A stretch of DNA of 64,000 bases, taken from positions 1,762,919 through 1,826,918 of the forward strand of contig NZ_LT635783.1 in NCBI RefSeq assembly GCF_900128455.1. Direction: 5' to 3'. The notes beneath the pieces were generated by a model. It worked only from the letters and a program-made list of their open reading frames with translations, had not been told where the DNA came from and did no database searches. Shown here in pieces: positions 39,144 to 46,534 of this stretch. The DNA is from Bacteroides mediterraneensis. GTDB taxonomy: Bacteria > Bacteroidota > Bacteroidia > Bacteroidales > Bacteroidaceae. The number at the start of each line of letters is the position of its first letter. Position 1 is the first letter of the stretch. Made by a program: the position numbers and the translations under genes.

Positions 39144-39626
39144 ATGAAGAAGAACAATAAAATCAAGAAATCAGTGAGCGTGTTGGCATTCCTTTTCGTG
39201 TGTGCCGTGTCGGTAATCCTTTCATCGTGCAGCGATGAGCTGGACATTCAGCAGTCGTATCCTTTCAAGGTGGAGACGATGCCTGTGCCAAAGGACATTG
39301 TGCGTGGACAGACTGTTGAAATCCGCTGCGAGTTGAAGGCGGAGGGAAAGTTTGACGGCACCATCTATACCATCCGCTATTTTCAGCATGACGGAAAAGG
39401 TTCGTTGAGAATGGAGAACGGAACGGTGTTCCAGCCAAACGACCGCTATCTGTTGGAGAACGAGAAGTTCCGTCTTTACTATACTTCGGCAAGTACGGAG
39501 ACACAGACGCTGACAGTGGTGGTGGAGGACAACTTCGGCAAGTCATACGAAATGGAGTTCAGTTTCAACGATACTGATGAGGAGGAAGAGTTTGCGAGAA
39601 GTGCCAACAAACTCGGTAGCGTATGA
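39144..39626 (+). CDS. traQ: TraQ (DUF3872-like) lipoprotein
   Basis: The product is 160 residues. It has a lipoprotein signal (VSVLAFLFVCAVSVILSSC) and a mature beta-sandwich-like domain (EIRCELKAEGKFDGTIY, TQTLTVVVEDNFGKSYEMEF). It matches TraQ at the end of CTnDOT-type operons. Its stop overlaps the next gene by four bases. Confidence 0.85.
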   Translation: MKKNNKIKKSVSVLAFLFVCAVSVILSSCSDELDIQQSYPFKVETMPVPKDIVRGQTVEIRCELKAEGKFDGTIYTIRYFQHDGKGSLRMENGTVFQPNDRYLLENEKFRLYYTSASTETQTLTVVVEDNFGKSYEMEFSFNDTDEEEEFARSANKLGSV

Positions 39627-40108
39627 GGTTGATGATATTGTTAGCCTTGCTTCTTGTGTCGGGCAGCTTGTCTGCCCAGACGCAAGGGGCGATAAAGCGA
39701 GTTTGTCATGTGCCACGTTTTGAGTTGGCTGTCGCCTGCATCAAGAAGTACGAGGGTCTGCACGGACCGAAGCACCATCCTTATGTCGGATATGGACACA
39801 AGCTGTTGCCTGGCGAGAAGTTTTCTCCAATAATGACGGAACGGCAAGCCGATGCATTGCTGCGCTCTGACCTCAGAAAGCTCTGCGCCATGTTTCGTGG
39901 TTTCGGTCGTGACTCGCTGCTCTTGGCTACACTTGCCTACAATGTGGGGTGTGGAAAGGTGATGAAAAGCCGGATGTATGCCAAGATGCGAAGTGGCAAC
40001 AGAAACATCTATCGTGACTATGTGGACTTCAAAAGGTGGAACGGAAAGATAGTGCCTTCCATCGAGCGAAGAAGAAAAATGGAGTATCTGCTCTTGTTTA
40101 CTCCATAG
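39623..40108 (+). CDS. Phage-type lysozyme (GH24-like) of the transfer operon
   Basis: The product is 161 residues with a signal peptide (MRLMILLALLLVSGSLSAQ). The catalytic Glu is in CIKKYEGLHGPKHHPYVGYG, the T4-lysozyme-like pattern. NVGCGKVMKSRMYAKMRSGN and GKIVPSIERRRKMEYLL follow. It likely opens peptidoglycan for the mating channel. The ATGA overlap with traQ indicates coupling. It is the last gene of the tra operon. Confidence 0.88.
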   Translation: MRLMILLALLLVSGSLSAQTQGAIKRVCHVPRFELAVACIKKYEGLHGPKHHPYVGYGHKLLPGEKFSPIMTERQADALLRSDLRKLCAMFRGFGRDSLLLATLAYNVGCGKVMKSRMYAKMRSGNRNIYRDYVDFKRWNGKIVPSIERRRKMEYLLLFTP

Positions 40109-40126
40109 AATAAGGTTTTATAAACT

Positions 40127-40158
40127 AGGACAGTCCTTTTGATTGGGGGCTGTCCTTT
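40127..40158 (+). terminator. Terminator of the tra operon
   Basis: The stem AGGACAG / CTGTCCT has a loop containing TCCTTTTGATTGGGGG and is followed by TTGTT. It lies 19 bases after the lysozyme stop. Confidence 0.65.
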
Positions 40159-40200
40159 GTTCTTTGCAAGCATCGCAGATAAGGAAAAGACGGTTTCTTT

Positions 40201-40242
40201 GCCACTTTCTTTTCCGCTCCTCGGCTCATGAAAGAAAGTGGC
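40201..40242. terminator. Second, bidirectional hairpin between tra operon and pcfJ
   Basis: A perfect 12-bp stem GCCACTTTCTTT / AAAGAAAGTGGC has an 18-nt loop. It lies between the convergent tra and pcfJ units. Confidence 0.55.
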
Positions 40243-40276
40243 GGAACGAATTTTCATCGCTCCGCCGATATAGATT

Positions 40277-41554
40277 TCATGTCGTTGCAACCATTCGTTG
40301 CTCTATAAGTCTTGCATTGCTGTTCACCAAGTTGATGATGTCGGCATGATGTTCGGTATCCTTGTTCTGTAGTCCGTGGCATTGTACGACTTTCATCTGT
40401 TCGAGTGAAAACTCCACGGTCTCAACCCTTTGTTCGGCTATTCTTGCTGAGAAGATGATGCAGTCGGGATTGAGTGAATAGTTTGTACCGCTGCCTACGC
40501 AATGATGCATCGCCTTGCCCTCAAGAACGTGCTCCCTGACGCTTTCAAGCATTCTCACCACGATATTGCCGTCCGTGAACATTAAACCGAAGAAACGGCT
40601 CTTCATTTCCTTGAACTTGTCCTCGTTCTTCAATGCCTTGCGTATCTCCTCCTCGGTGCGCTCCTTTTCTTTCTTGGCTCTGATTTTCTCGGATATTCTG
40701 TCGTGCTCGGCTTCAAGGTTGTCGGGGCAAATGTAATGTGGACTTCTGATGTCCTTGCCCATTTCTACCAACATACAGATGTAGTCCGCCCATTTGCCGA
40801 TGTCTGTAATAAGGTAATGGTTGCGGTTGGCTATCTTGTAGGCATTCCAACAAGTTTCCAAGTGCCGTGGATGGTCTATGAAGTGGCGGACGTGTCCGTA
40901 ACGACATTGTTTCATCATCGTTTCGATGCGGTGGTCTGTCAGCATCGCCTTGAACAATGTAAGCGGTTCGATGCCGTGAAACGCTCCGTCAAAGCCGTTG
41001 CGCCATATCTGAGGAATGACTTTCATATCGGGGCAGACCGGAAATGAGGCAATATGCTGATAGGTGGTGTTGTCCTTGCGCAGTTCAATGTCGGAGTCGT
41101 AGCAGAACGTGTCCATATAGATACCCATTGTGCGCTTACGTGCCATAACCTCCACCTTGCCTTTCTCGTTCATCCAATAGCGTGCCACCTCCCAACAATA
41201 AATGTCTGCCTTTTGTCCCTTGCGGTAATAGGCTTTCATCTGATATGCTCGCATAAGTTGTAGTCCCTTGCGCTCGGTGAGTACGCAGAAATAGGTAGAA
41301 GACATTGCCTTCTGTCGCTTGGTGCGCTGCACTTCCAACTTTGCCTTACACTTCGGGCAGACACATTTGTCCGCATCCTCGTCCGTAGTCCAAGTGTGTC
41401 CGCAGTCCATGCAGGTGGTCTGTCCGTGCTTCAACTGAAAGGCATAGTGGTCAAGACATTCACGGAATGCCCATTGCATTTGCGCTCCCTTGATAGGTCG
41501 TAACCCCTTGTTTGAGGTTACGACTTGCTTCTGATATTTCGTTCTTGGTTTCAT
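40277..41554 (-). CDS. PcfJ-like protein
   Basis: The product is 425 residues. The N-terminal region has a zinc ribbon (CMDCGHTW and CVCPKCKAKL, at about residues 48-68). The C-terminal part is the PcfJ-type domain (GKAMHHCVGSGTNYSLNPDC, VETVEFSLEQMKVVQCHG). The family is found on conjugative plasmids and ICEs; its biochemical role is not known. It overlaps the preceding pcfK-like gene by four bases. Confidence 0.82.
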   Translation of the reverse strand: MKPRTKYQKQVVTSNKGLRPIKGAQMQWAFRECLDHYAFQLKHGQTTCMDCGHTWTTDEDADKCVCPKCKAKLEVQRTKRQKAMSSTYFCVLTERKGLQLMRAYQMKAYYRKGQKADIYCWEVARYWMNEKGKVEVMARKRTMGIYMDTFCYDSDIELRKDNTTYQHIASFPVCPDMKVIPQIWRNGFDGAFHGIEPLTLFKAMLTDHRIETMMKQCRYGHVRHFIDHPRHLETCWNAYKIANRNHYLITDIGKWADYICMLVEMGKDIRSPHYICPDNLEAEHDRISEKIRAKKEKERTEEEIRKALKNEDKFKEMKSRFFGLMFTDGNIVVRMLESVREHVLEGKAMHHCVGSGTNYSLNPDCIIFSARIAEQRVETVEFSLEQMKVVQCHGLQNKDTEHHADIINLVNSNARLIEQRMVATT

Positions 41555-41976
41555 AACGTGTCGAATAATGATGGTTGGTGTACTTCTGTTTCCGTTCTCT
41601 GTGAGATGCGCTTGGCGGTATCTCTGTTACGCATCTTGTTCATCTGCTCTTGCTGATATTGGCGGATAGCTTCCTGTCTTGCTTGTGCCTTCTCCTCCTC
41701 TGTGAGTTCAATGTGGTGGTTAACAGACACTTGGCAGTTCAATGGTTTTTCTACCTCGATGTCCTTCTCCTCGTAGTAGTGGATGGCTTGCCCATATATC
41801 TCGTCATCGCAAAAGCCGTTGCAACCGCTCTTCTGTACCCAATTAAGGATATAGGTGACGCAATCGTCTATGTTCTTGTCGGGGTTGTCATACTTGGCTG
41901 CAAAGAGTTCGTCCTCCATAGCACGCTCCTCCAAATAGGCTTGTATGGTTCTCTTGAAATATTCTGTAGTGTTCAT
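41551..41976 (-). CDS. PcfK-like protein
   Basis: The product is 141 residues. The N-terminal half (TTEYFKRTIQAYLEERAMED, CVTYILNWVQKSGCNGFCDD, EIYGQAIHYYEE) matches the PcfK family. A basic Gln-rich linker and the tail HQPSLFDTL follow. It is coupled to the pcfJ-like gene by an ATGA-type overlap. Function is unknown. Confidence 0.82.
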   Translation of the reverse strand: MNTTEYFKRTIQAYLEERAMEDELFAAKYDNPDKNIDDCVTYILNWVQKSGCNGFCDDEIYGQAIHYYEEKDIEVEKPLNCQVSVNHHIELTEEEKAQARQEAIRQYQQEQMNKMRNRDTAKRISQRTETEVHQPSLFDTL

Positions 41977-41999
41977 ATCTGATGTTGTTAAAGGGGTTG

Positions 42000-42239
42000 T
42001 TACTCATGATAGATGATGTCGCAGTCCTCAACTTCTGTAGGCAGTCCGAAGAACGGATAATGGCTGAAGTAAGGTCCTGTGCACATGTCATCGTTGTATC
42101 TCGGACTTACTATCTCAATATTGTTCTTGCGTATGGCTTCGTCCACCATACGGATTTCCTCGTCCGTCAGTCCGCTTGCATCGCCATTGATGATGTAGCA
42201 GAGTGACCATGTAGGTATCGCTTCAATGCTTCTGTTCAT
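42000..42239 (-). CDS. Small conserved ICE protein of unknown function
   Basis: The product is 79 residues, acidic and soluble (LTDEEIRMVDEAIRKNNIEI, YFSHYPFFGLPTEVEDCDII). It lies 24 bases upstream of the pcfK-like gene and 12 bases after the membrane-protein gene, so the four minus-strand genes look like one operon. I do not recognise the family. Confidence 0.65.
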   Translation of the reverse strand: MNRSIEAIPTWSLCYIINGDASGLTDEEIRMVDEAIRKNNIEIVSPRYNDDMCTGPYFSHYPFFGLPTEVEDCDIIYHE

Positions 42240-42251
42240 ATCGCTTGTACT

Positions 42252-42467
42252 TTAAAGTGTTAATAACCAAATGAATGTTCCAATCAGTACCACCATAGAA
42301 AGAATGGAAATGATGATACCGAAGATGAACTTCACAATTCCCAATATGACTTCACCGACCATGCAGAGAGCCATATATCCCAACCAAGCCACCAAAGTGA
42401 TGAGGGTTGAGCCGACTGCGGAGAGTAATCTCCACCAAGTCTGTGTTATGTTGATGTTTGTTGTCAT
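42252..42467 (-). CDS. Small two-helix membrane protein
   Basis: I chose the ATG at 42467 (MTTNINITQTWWRLLSAVGS). The longer frame to 42554 adds residues unlike a membrane protein N-terminus. The product is 71 residues, almost wholly hydrophobic after residue 15 (LITLVAWLGYMALCMVGEVI, FIFGIIISILSMVVLIGTFI). It is the first gene of the pcfK/pcfJ group. Function is unknown. Confidence 0.6.
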   Translation of the reverse strand: MTTNINITQTWWRLLSAVGSTLITLVAWLGYMALCMVGEVILGIVKFIFGIIISILSMVVLIGTFIWLLTL

Positions 42468-43158
42468 ATAGCCTTGAATTAAATTTATTTGCGGTTCCAG
42501 GAACTGAAGGGAAGTTCTCGTTTCTTCACCTTTTGTCGCTCCCTTTTCCGACATTTTTTTTTGCGTCTTCCTGTCGCATCGGTCGTTTCGTTTCAGGTGC
42601 CTTTCAAGGGCGGCGAGGCTGGAAATACAAGGTTTTTCGGAAAAATACTACCCAACGGTGTGGAGATTTTTTCGAAAACCGAAGGCTCGACCTTTTATTT
42701 CCAAAGCCCGCTGCCATACCTTTGCACCTGCACGATAACGGTTGATGCCAAAAGGAAAGACCTTGTGGAGGAAAGAAAATCAGAGCGGCAAATGAAAATA
42801 GAAACTTCACGGAAGTTTTGGACAGCACGATTATCGCATACTCATTTCTGAGAAATGGATATAAATACTGTTTTGCATATGTTTTTAGGAAAATGGAAAT
42901 CGCATACAATAATGGCACAGCCTTCAGAGAAATTCCGATGAAAGAAGAGTATGGCTTGTCCATGCTTCTTGCATCGGGTTTTCTCCAAGGCTGTGCAGCC
43001 AAGCATGAAAGTGGTCGTTGGGGTTTACATCAATGACTTCTTTCTTGCGGTGGAGTATGCAAACAAAATTGTACGGCAAATCAAGGAATGGTGTTTATTT
43101 TGATCGGTTAGCCTGCAACCGACAAAAAGAAACACTTTTCCTCATGCCGTACTACTGA
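42468..43158. other. Gene-poor region beyond the last ICE gene
   Basis: No convincing gene is present. It contains a promoter-like site at 42717. A short frame at 42893-43036 begins on a good ATG (MEIAYNNGTAFREIPMKEEY) but has no recognised relatives and may be a relic. It should contain the promoter for the minus-strand pcf group. Confidence 0.4.
42717..42724 (+). promoter_or_regulatory. Bacteroides-type -7 box of unknown target
   Basis: TACCTTTG matches TAnnTTTG and sits in ATACCTTTGC, one base off the CTnDOT att core GTANNTTTGC. No clear gene follows on the plus strand, so it may drive a small RNA or be coincidental. Confidence 0.35.
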
Positions 43159-43192
43159 GACATGAAAAGGTGGCGTGCCACTGTTTCATGTC
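43159..43192. other. Perfect double-stem hairpin
   Basis: GACATGAAA / TTTCATGTC (9 bp) and GTGGC / GCCAC (5 bp) are separated by a symmetric AG/TG internal loop, with a 2-base GT tip. No T tract follows. It lies next to the cluster of hairpin repeats at 43234-43402. Confidence 0.55.
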
Positions 43193-43233
43193 GTTTGGAT
43201 TGTGCGATAAAAAATGGAACTGCGAGTTGTGGC

Positions 43234-43297
43234 TATAAAAGTCAGCCGTTGTCAGCACGGCAAACAAAGAAAAGTCCTTGGCAGTATAGTCTTGAAT
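43234..43297 (-). repeat. 104-bp hairpin repeat, inverted and internally deleted copy
   Basis: Read on the minus strand it follows the same path as the copy at 43299: CTTGAA, GCCAAGG, TTGCCGTGC, then jumps about 40-50 bases to GACAACGGCTGACTTTTATA. It lies head to head with the next copy, one base apart, making a large imperfect palindrome of about 85 bp across 43254-43338. Confidence 0.7.
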
Positions 43298-43298
43298 T

Positions 43299-43402
43299 AT
43301 TTCAAGGCATACCGCCAAGGATCTTTCTTGCCGTGCCATAGTCGGAGGAAGTTAGTCTGAGGTACGAGGACTGTCTTTCTTCGACGACGGCTGAGTTTTA
43401 TA
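43299..43402 (+). repeat. 104-bp hairpin repeat, copy A
   Basis: The unit starts ATTTCAAGGCATACCGCC and ends CGGCTGAGTTTTATA. Its second half folds on itself: GCCATAGTCGGAGGAAG pairs with CTTTCTTCGACGACGGC around the loop TGAGGTACGAG, with few mismatches. It differs from the copy at 45421 at only four positions that I can see. Confidence 0.8.
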
Positions 43403-43585
43403 TAGAAGTTGCATACCGTATTTATAGCTTAAAGTTGTTTGGACTGACACTCTGACATCATAAAATCCTCAAAATAAAATAGGCATGATTTTTGTAATGT
43501 ATATATATGATTTTTGAATGATACGACTCAGCCAACAGTCCCGGCTAAGCCGCATGGATTAAAAGGGACTTAAACACAAATAAAA

Positions 43586-43684
43586 ATGGCATTAACGTAT
43601 AAAGTATTAAACTCAAATTTTGAAAAAATGAATGGTAAAAGCCTTGCTGGATCAGAAACATTTGGTGGTGGAAAAGTAGGATAG
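43586..43684 (+). CDS. Possible 32-residue peptide
   Basis: A short frame from the ATG at 43586 reads MALTYKVLNSNFEKMNG, then a tail with ETFGGGKVG and a stop. A triple glycine close to the C-terminus recalls leader-type peptides of the Bacteroidetes, but I cannot assign it to a family. It lies 46 bases upstream of a lipoprotein gene on the same strand. No Shine-Dalgarno sequence is evident, which is usual here. Confidence 0.3.
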   Translation: MALTYKVLNSNFEKMNGKSLAGSETFGGGKVG

Positions 43685-43730
43685 AACATTATATCTGTAG
43701 TATTTGATATTAAATATAAGGAATTATCAT

Positions 43731-44342
43731 ATGAAATATAGAATTTTGTTTTTTTTGTCAATTATTATAAGTATGGGGTTCTGTGCCTGTACAGACGATA
43801 GTGACGACATTTTTATTAACGAGAATCAAATTTCAACAAGAGCTGTAAATGGAGCTTATACTTATCCTGATGTTTCTGAGATATTGAAACAAGACGTAGT
43901 AAAAAAGCAAATGAATGAAGCTTGGAATTTGATGAAGAAAACCGCAAGTTCTGCTTCTCGCTCCGAGTACGGATTTTATATTTATAAAAGTCAGACAAGC
44001 GGAAAATATTATGTAGGAAAAATGGTAAAAGGTCCTGCCATTACGGGATGTGCAGGTACTAACGCAAGTATATCGTTGGGAGTACCAACTTCAAACATTG
44101 ATGTTTGTGCTTTTTTTCATTGCCATACAACACTCCATTATTGTCCTAAAACAACTTCACGAAGAACAGGTCCATCCCAAAATGATTTAGATTTAGCACA
44201 GTCATATAATTTGCCTGGAATTTTACGTGATTATGAAGGTCCAGAAATAACAGGAGGGCATAATATCAATGAATCCTATAAGGATATAACGTTTGGTCCG
44301 ACAAAAAGACCTGATATTCAATATAATGATGTTATCAAATAA
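43731..44342 (+). CDS. Lipoprotein with a JAMM-like metallopeptidase motif
   Basis: The ATG at 43731 starts a lipoprotein signal (MKYRILFFLSIIISMGFCAC), Cys at 18 or 20. The mature protein of about 185 residues has CAFFHCHTTL, then GPSQNDLDLAQSYNLPGIL. His-x-His followed by Ser-x-x-Asp is the JAMM/MPN+ zinc signature, though the spacing between HCH and SQND is longer than usual. Relatives such as DUF4329-like domains occur in secreted effectors. The gene is AT-rich compared with the surrounding chromosome and is followed after 12 bases by another secreted protein gene. Peptidase activity is inference. Confidence 0.6.
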   Translation: MKYRILFFLSIIISMGFCACTDDSDDIFINENQISTRAVNGAYTYPDVSEILKQDVVKKQMNEAWNLMKKTASSASRSEYGFYIYKSQTSGKYYVGKMVKGPAITGCAGTNASISLGVPTSNIDVCAFFHCHTTLHYCPKTTSRRTGPSQNDLDLAQSYNLPGILRDYEGPEITGGHNINESYKDITFGPTKRPDIQYNDVIK

Positions 44343-44354
44343 AAACATAAAGAC

Positions 44355-44825
44355 ATGAAGTATTTGGTTTTATTTTTAATGTCCATGTTTCCACTTTTGA
44401 GTATTTCAGCTCAAAATCTTGAAAAAATGGACTCAGTTCAGAGAAATAAGTATCTTATCGATTTAAGTTCTGAAGTCATAAAAACAATGGGGCCTGGTTA
44501 TTATAGAAACACACATCCAACGATTAGTGAAGGTGTGTTTAAAAGTAATGATGGCAGAGCAAAAATAAAAAAGAATATTGGTCGCAAATATTATGAAATA
44601 AAATATCCTTACGACAAGTCAAAAGAAACTTTGGAGTTTGATTTTTCTGCAAAAGTTCGTATTTGGAAAGATACGGGCGAACCTTGCGATGTGATATTTG
44701 GAAATGGATATGGGAAAAACTTTTTCTTTTCAAGTTACAAGGAACAGACTAAAAGTCGAACTGCAACAGATAAAGTTCCATATCAACAGGTACAAAACGC
44801 CAATAAGAATATTGGAACAAAATGA
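44355..44825 (+). CDS. Secreted protein of unknown function
   Basis: The product is 156 residues with a signal peptide (MKYLVLFLMSMFPLLSISAQ). The mature part has no motif I know (YYRNTHPTISEGVFKSNDGR, FDFSAKVRIWKDTGEPCDVI). It could be a small beta protein. It lies 12 bases after the JAMM-like lipoprotein gene with the same base composition, so the two are probably one operon and may act together. Confidence 0.6.
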   Translation: MKYLVLFLMSMFPLLSISAQNLEKMDSVQRNKYLIDLSSEVIKTMGPGYYRNTHPTISEGVFKSNDGRAKIKKNIGRKYYEIKYPYDKSKETLEFDFSAKVRIWKDTGEPCDVIFGNGYGKNFFFSSYKEQTKSRTATDKVPYQQVQNANKNIGTK

Positions 44826-44971
44826 GGAGCCATGTAAAGAGGATGAAAAATTAACGATTTGAATAGAATCTTTATACATAAAAGTATAAATTACAAAGGT
44901 TCATGGTCGTGACATTGTTTTATTGCTCTTGCGACAGAATCTGTAGTTAATGTACTTCGAATTAGATAATG

Positions 44972-45015
44972 GGAGAATGGTTTATGAAGCAGACTTAACC
45001 ATTCTCCTTTTTTTA
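44972..45015 (+). terminator. Rho-independent terminator
   Basis: The stem GGAGAATGGTT / AACCATTCTCC (11 bp) is followed by seven T. It ends the JAMM-like/secreted protein operon. Confidence 0.8.
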
Positions 45016-45032
45016 TATGATGTGATAAGCAG

Positions 45033-45482
45033 ATGAGCGATAAAAAAGAAGCTGCCGAACATGCTACCATTGTGGATCTGATCCGCAATGACCTTAGCCG
45101 TGTGGCGGAGCATGTAAGGGTGGATAAATACCGTTATATTGATGTGCTCCATACCAATAAGGGGAATATTCTCCAGGCCAGTTCTGAAATAAGCGGCAAG
45201 TTACCAACCGACTATCAAAAGCACATCGGAAACATATTGGATGCAATGTTGCCCGCAGGTTCCATAACAGGTGCGCCAAAGGACAAGACTATGGAAATAA
45301 TCCACGAAGCGGAAGGCTATGACCGTGGATTCTATACAGGAATCATGGGTATATATAATAATGGTGAACTCAACTCGGCTGTAATGATACGCTTTCTTGA
45401 AAATGACGGTCAGGGAACGTATTTCAAGGCATACCGCCAAGGATTTTTCTTGCCGTGCCATAGTCGGAGGAAGTTAGTCTGA
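45033..45482 (+). pseudogene. pabB: Truncated pabB (aminodeoxychorismate synthase component I)
   Basis: The frame encodes the central chorismate-binding segment (EHATIVDLIRNDLSRVAEHV, LPAGSITGAPKDKTMEIIHE, GYDRGFYTGIMGIY, LNSAVMIRFLE). It lacks the N-terminal half and the C-terminus. After DGQGTYFK the expected SGGGI-type ending is replaced by sequence of the 104-bp repeat copy B. It is therefore a fragment fused to a repeat, not an active enzyme. Its remaining codons look undamaged, so the truncation is probably recent. Confidence 0.85.
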
Positions 45483-45524
45483 GGTACGAAGACTGTCTTT
45501 CTGCGACGACGGCTGACTTTTATA
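45421..45524 (+). repeat. 104-bp hairpin repeat, copy B
   Basis: It matches copy A (43299-43402) over 104 positions with four differences. It is joined at its left end to the pabB fragment within ATTTCAAG. The two direct copies bracket a 2.0-kb segment with the JAMM-like operon and pabB. Confidence 0.8.
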
Positions 45525-45671
45525 CAAAACACACGAAAGGATGAGAATATGCAAACGAAATAGACCATTCAAAACAGGAACCCTTGCCACATATGTTTGA
45601 ATGGATTGAAATGGAAATAGCAAAGAATAGAGAAGAGTATGGTTAATAAAAACAGATTTATCCAAGCAAAA

Positions 45672-45713
45672 AATCGAGGATAAAAAATCTTAAAACATTC
45701 TTTATCCCCGATT
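45672..45713. terminator. Bidirectional terminator-like hairpin
   Basis: AATCGAGGATAAA pairs with TTTATCCCCGATT with one mismatch around a 16-nt AT-rich spacer. It lies eight bases before the candidate att/promoter site. Confidence 0.55.
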
Positions 45714-45720
45714 AAATATC

Positions 45721-45730
45721 GTACCTTTGC
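45721..45730 (+). promoter_or_regulatory. GTACCTTTGC: CTnDOT att-core match and/or -7 promoter box
   Basis: This matches both GTANNTTTGC, the CTnDOT attachment core, and TAnnTTTG, the Bacteroides promoter. It lies where base composition changes from AT-rich cargo to GC-richer chromosome, so it may be attR. No second copy is seen in the window. Confidence 0.35.
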
Positions 45731-45857
45731 AACCGAAAGAGTTCTTTGGATGGTTATGCAAATCACAGCAGGATGCTACATTCTGTTTATTTCTAATTCG
45801 TAACCTCTTCTTTTTATGAGGTAAAAACTTGTCTCATTCTCAATCACTTATAAAAAA

Positions 45858-45956
45858 TACGTACTTTCGCTCCAGTAAAACGTACGTTTCTGCCTCGGGA
45901 AACATACGTCTCCGGGAAGGGAGACGTACACATCAGACGTACGTTCCCGGGAAAAC
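45858..45956. repeat. Short array of 22-bp palindromic units
   Basis: The units run TACGTTTCTGCCTCGGGAAA, TACGTCTCCGGGAAGGGAGA and TACGTTCCCGGGAAAACG, with a 13-base spacer before the last. Each has an inner CGTTT/AAACG or CGTCTC/GAGACG dyad. The same unit type occurs at 54921-55042 in front of thiF. Confidence 0.65.
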
Positions 45957-46036
45957 GAAGAGGCGTCTGGTCAATTTCTTCCACAGCTTTGAAAAACCGT
46001 TTCTTTTTCGTATCTTTACGGTTGTAATTAAAACAA

Positions 46037-46219
46037 ATGCCGATGAAAATAAAACTGTTATTGTGGAGCTTGGTGGTCACAGCCGTAGTGTGCAGCCTCA
46101 GTCTGTTTGTTACACAATGGATGGGCCTTGCCGATGATTGGTGTACCATGGTGAGCGTGTTCCTTGGCATCGTATTGGGGAGCAGTTGCAACCGGTGGTT
46201 ACAGCGTGCAGCTCATTGA
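46037..46219 (+). CDS. Small two-helix membrane protein
   Basis: The product is 60 residues: MPMKIKLLLWSLVVTAVVCS, then LFVTQWMGLADDWCTMVSVF and a Gly-Ser helix and basic tail. A -7-like TATCTTTA lies about 27 bases upstream and a strong terminator follows immediately, which together support a real transcription unit. Family unknown. Confidence 0.55.
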   Translation: MPMKIKLLLWSLVVTAVVCSLSLFVTQWMGLADDWCTMVSVFLGIVLGSSCNRWLQRAAH

Positions 46220-46265
46220 AAAATTCTCAGGCAAGCGGAATACTTACCTGAGAATTTTCTTTTTT
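46220..46265 (+). terminator. Strong rho-independent terminator
   Basis: The stem AAAATTCTCAGG / CCTGAGAATTTT (12 bp) is followed by CTTTTTT, directly after the small membrane protein gene. Confidence 0.85.
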
Positions 46266-46369
46266 CATCGGATAATCCCCGTATCCTTGTCCTTCAGCTG
46301 GATGGAACGGTCGACGTCGTGGAACTTGCGTCCTCTGGACAGGCGCCACGTCACGGCCAGGCCGACGAG
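46263..46369 (-). repeat. 107-bp duplicate of the 3' end of the outer-membrane receptor gene
   Basis: It repeats 47241-47347 with about five substitutions, from TTTCATCGGATAATCCC onward, and includes the receptor's stop codon on the minus strand. It is a relic of a second receptor gene or of a tandem duplication. Confidence 0.85.
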
Positions 46370-46534
46370 AATTTGTTATTAATATGAAAAAAAACGCTGG
46401 AAGAGAGGGTACATTGATTTTTGTAACTATTTTTATTGCCACATCAGGAGAATCTGTTCTCCAAGCAAGACTAGACTGAAAATTGGGGCACGTTGGAAAG
46501 AAGGCGGGCATCACGAACTATTTAAACCGAAATT

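Larger units (their letters stand above)
13017..45730 (+). mobile_element. CTnDOT-family integrative conjugative element (boundaries approximate)
   Basis: rteABC, mobCBA and traA-traQ occur in the CTnDOT order with the expected sizes. The left boundary is not in the window: no integrase, excisionase, exc topoisomerase or tetQ is seen, and the Rhs/C10 region may also be ICE cargo. The right boundary is uncertain. GTACCTTTGC at 45721 matches the CTnDOT att core GTANNTTTGC, but that pattern also matches an ordinary Bacteroides promoter. The span given runs from the IS21 right end to that candidate. Confidence 0.6.

Noticed and set aside
42489..43036. Several overlapping frames of 70-130 codons beyond the pcf group
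   Set aside because: They conflict with one another on both strands, have erratic composition and no motif. The region is better read as non-coding with relics.
43201..43402. Possible tRNA, tmRNA or CRISPR in the palindromic zone
   Set aside because: The structure is made of inverted and direct copies of one 104-bp unit. No cloverleaf, no anticodon arm, no regularly spaced short repeats with spacers.
45721..45730. Firm call of attR at GTACCTTTGC
   Set aside because: The CTnDOT att core and the Bacteroides promoter share this pattern, and no matching attL or integrase is in the window, so I kept it as a candidate only.
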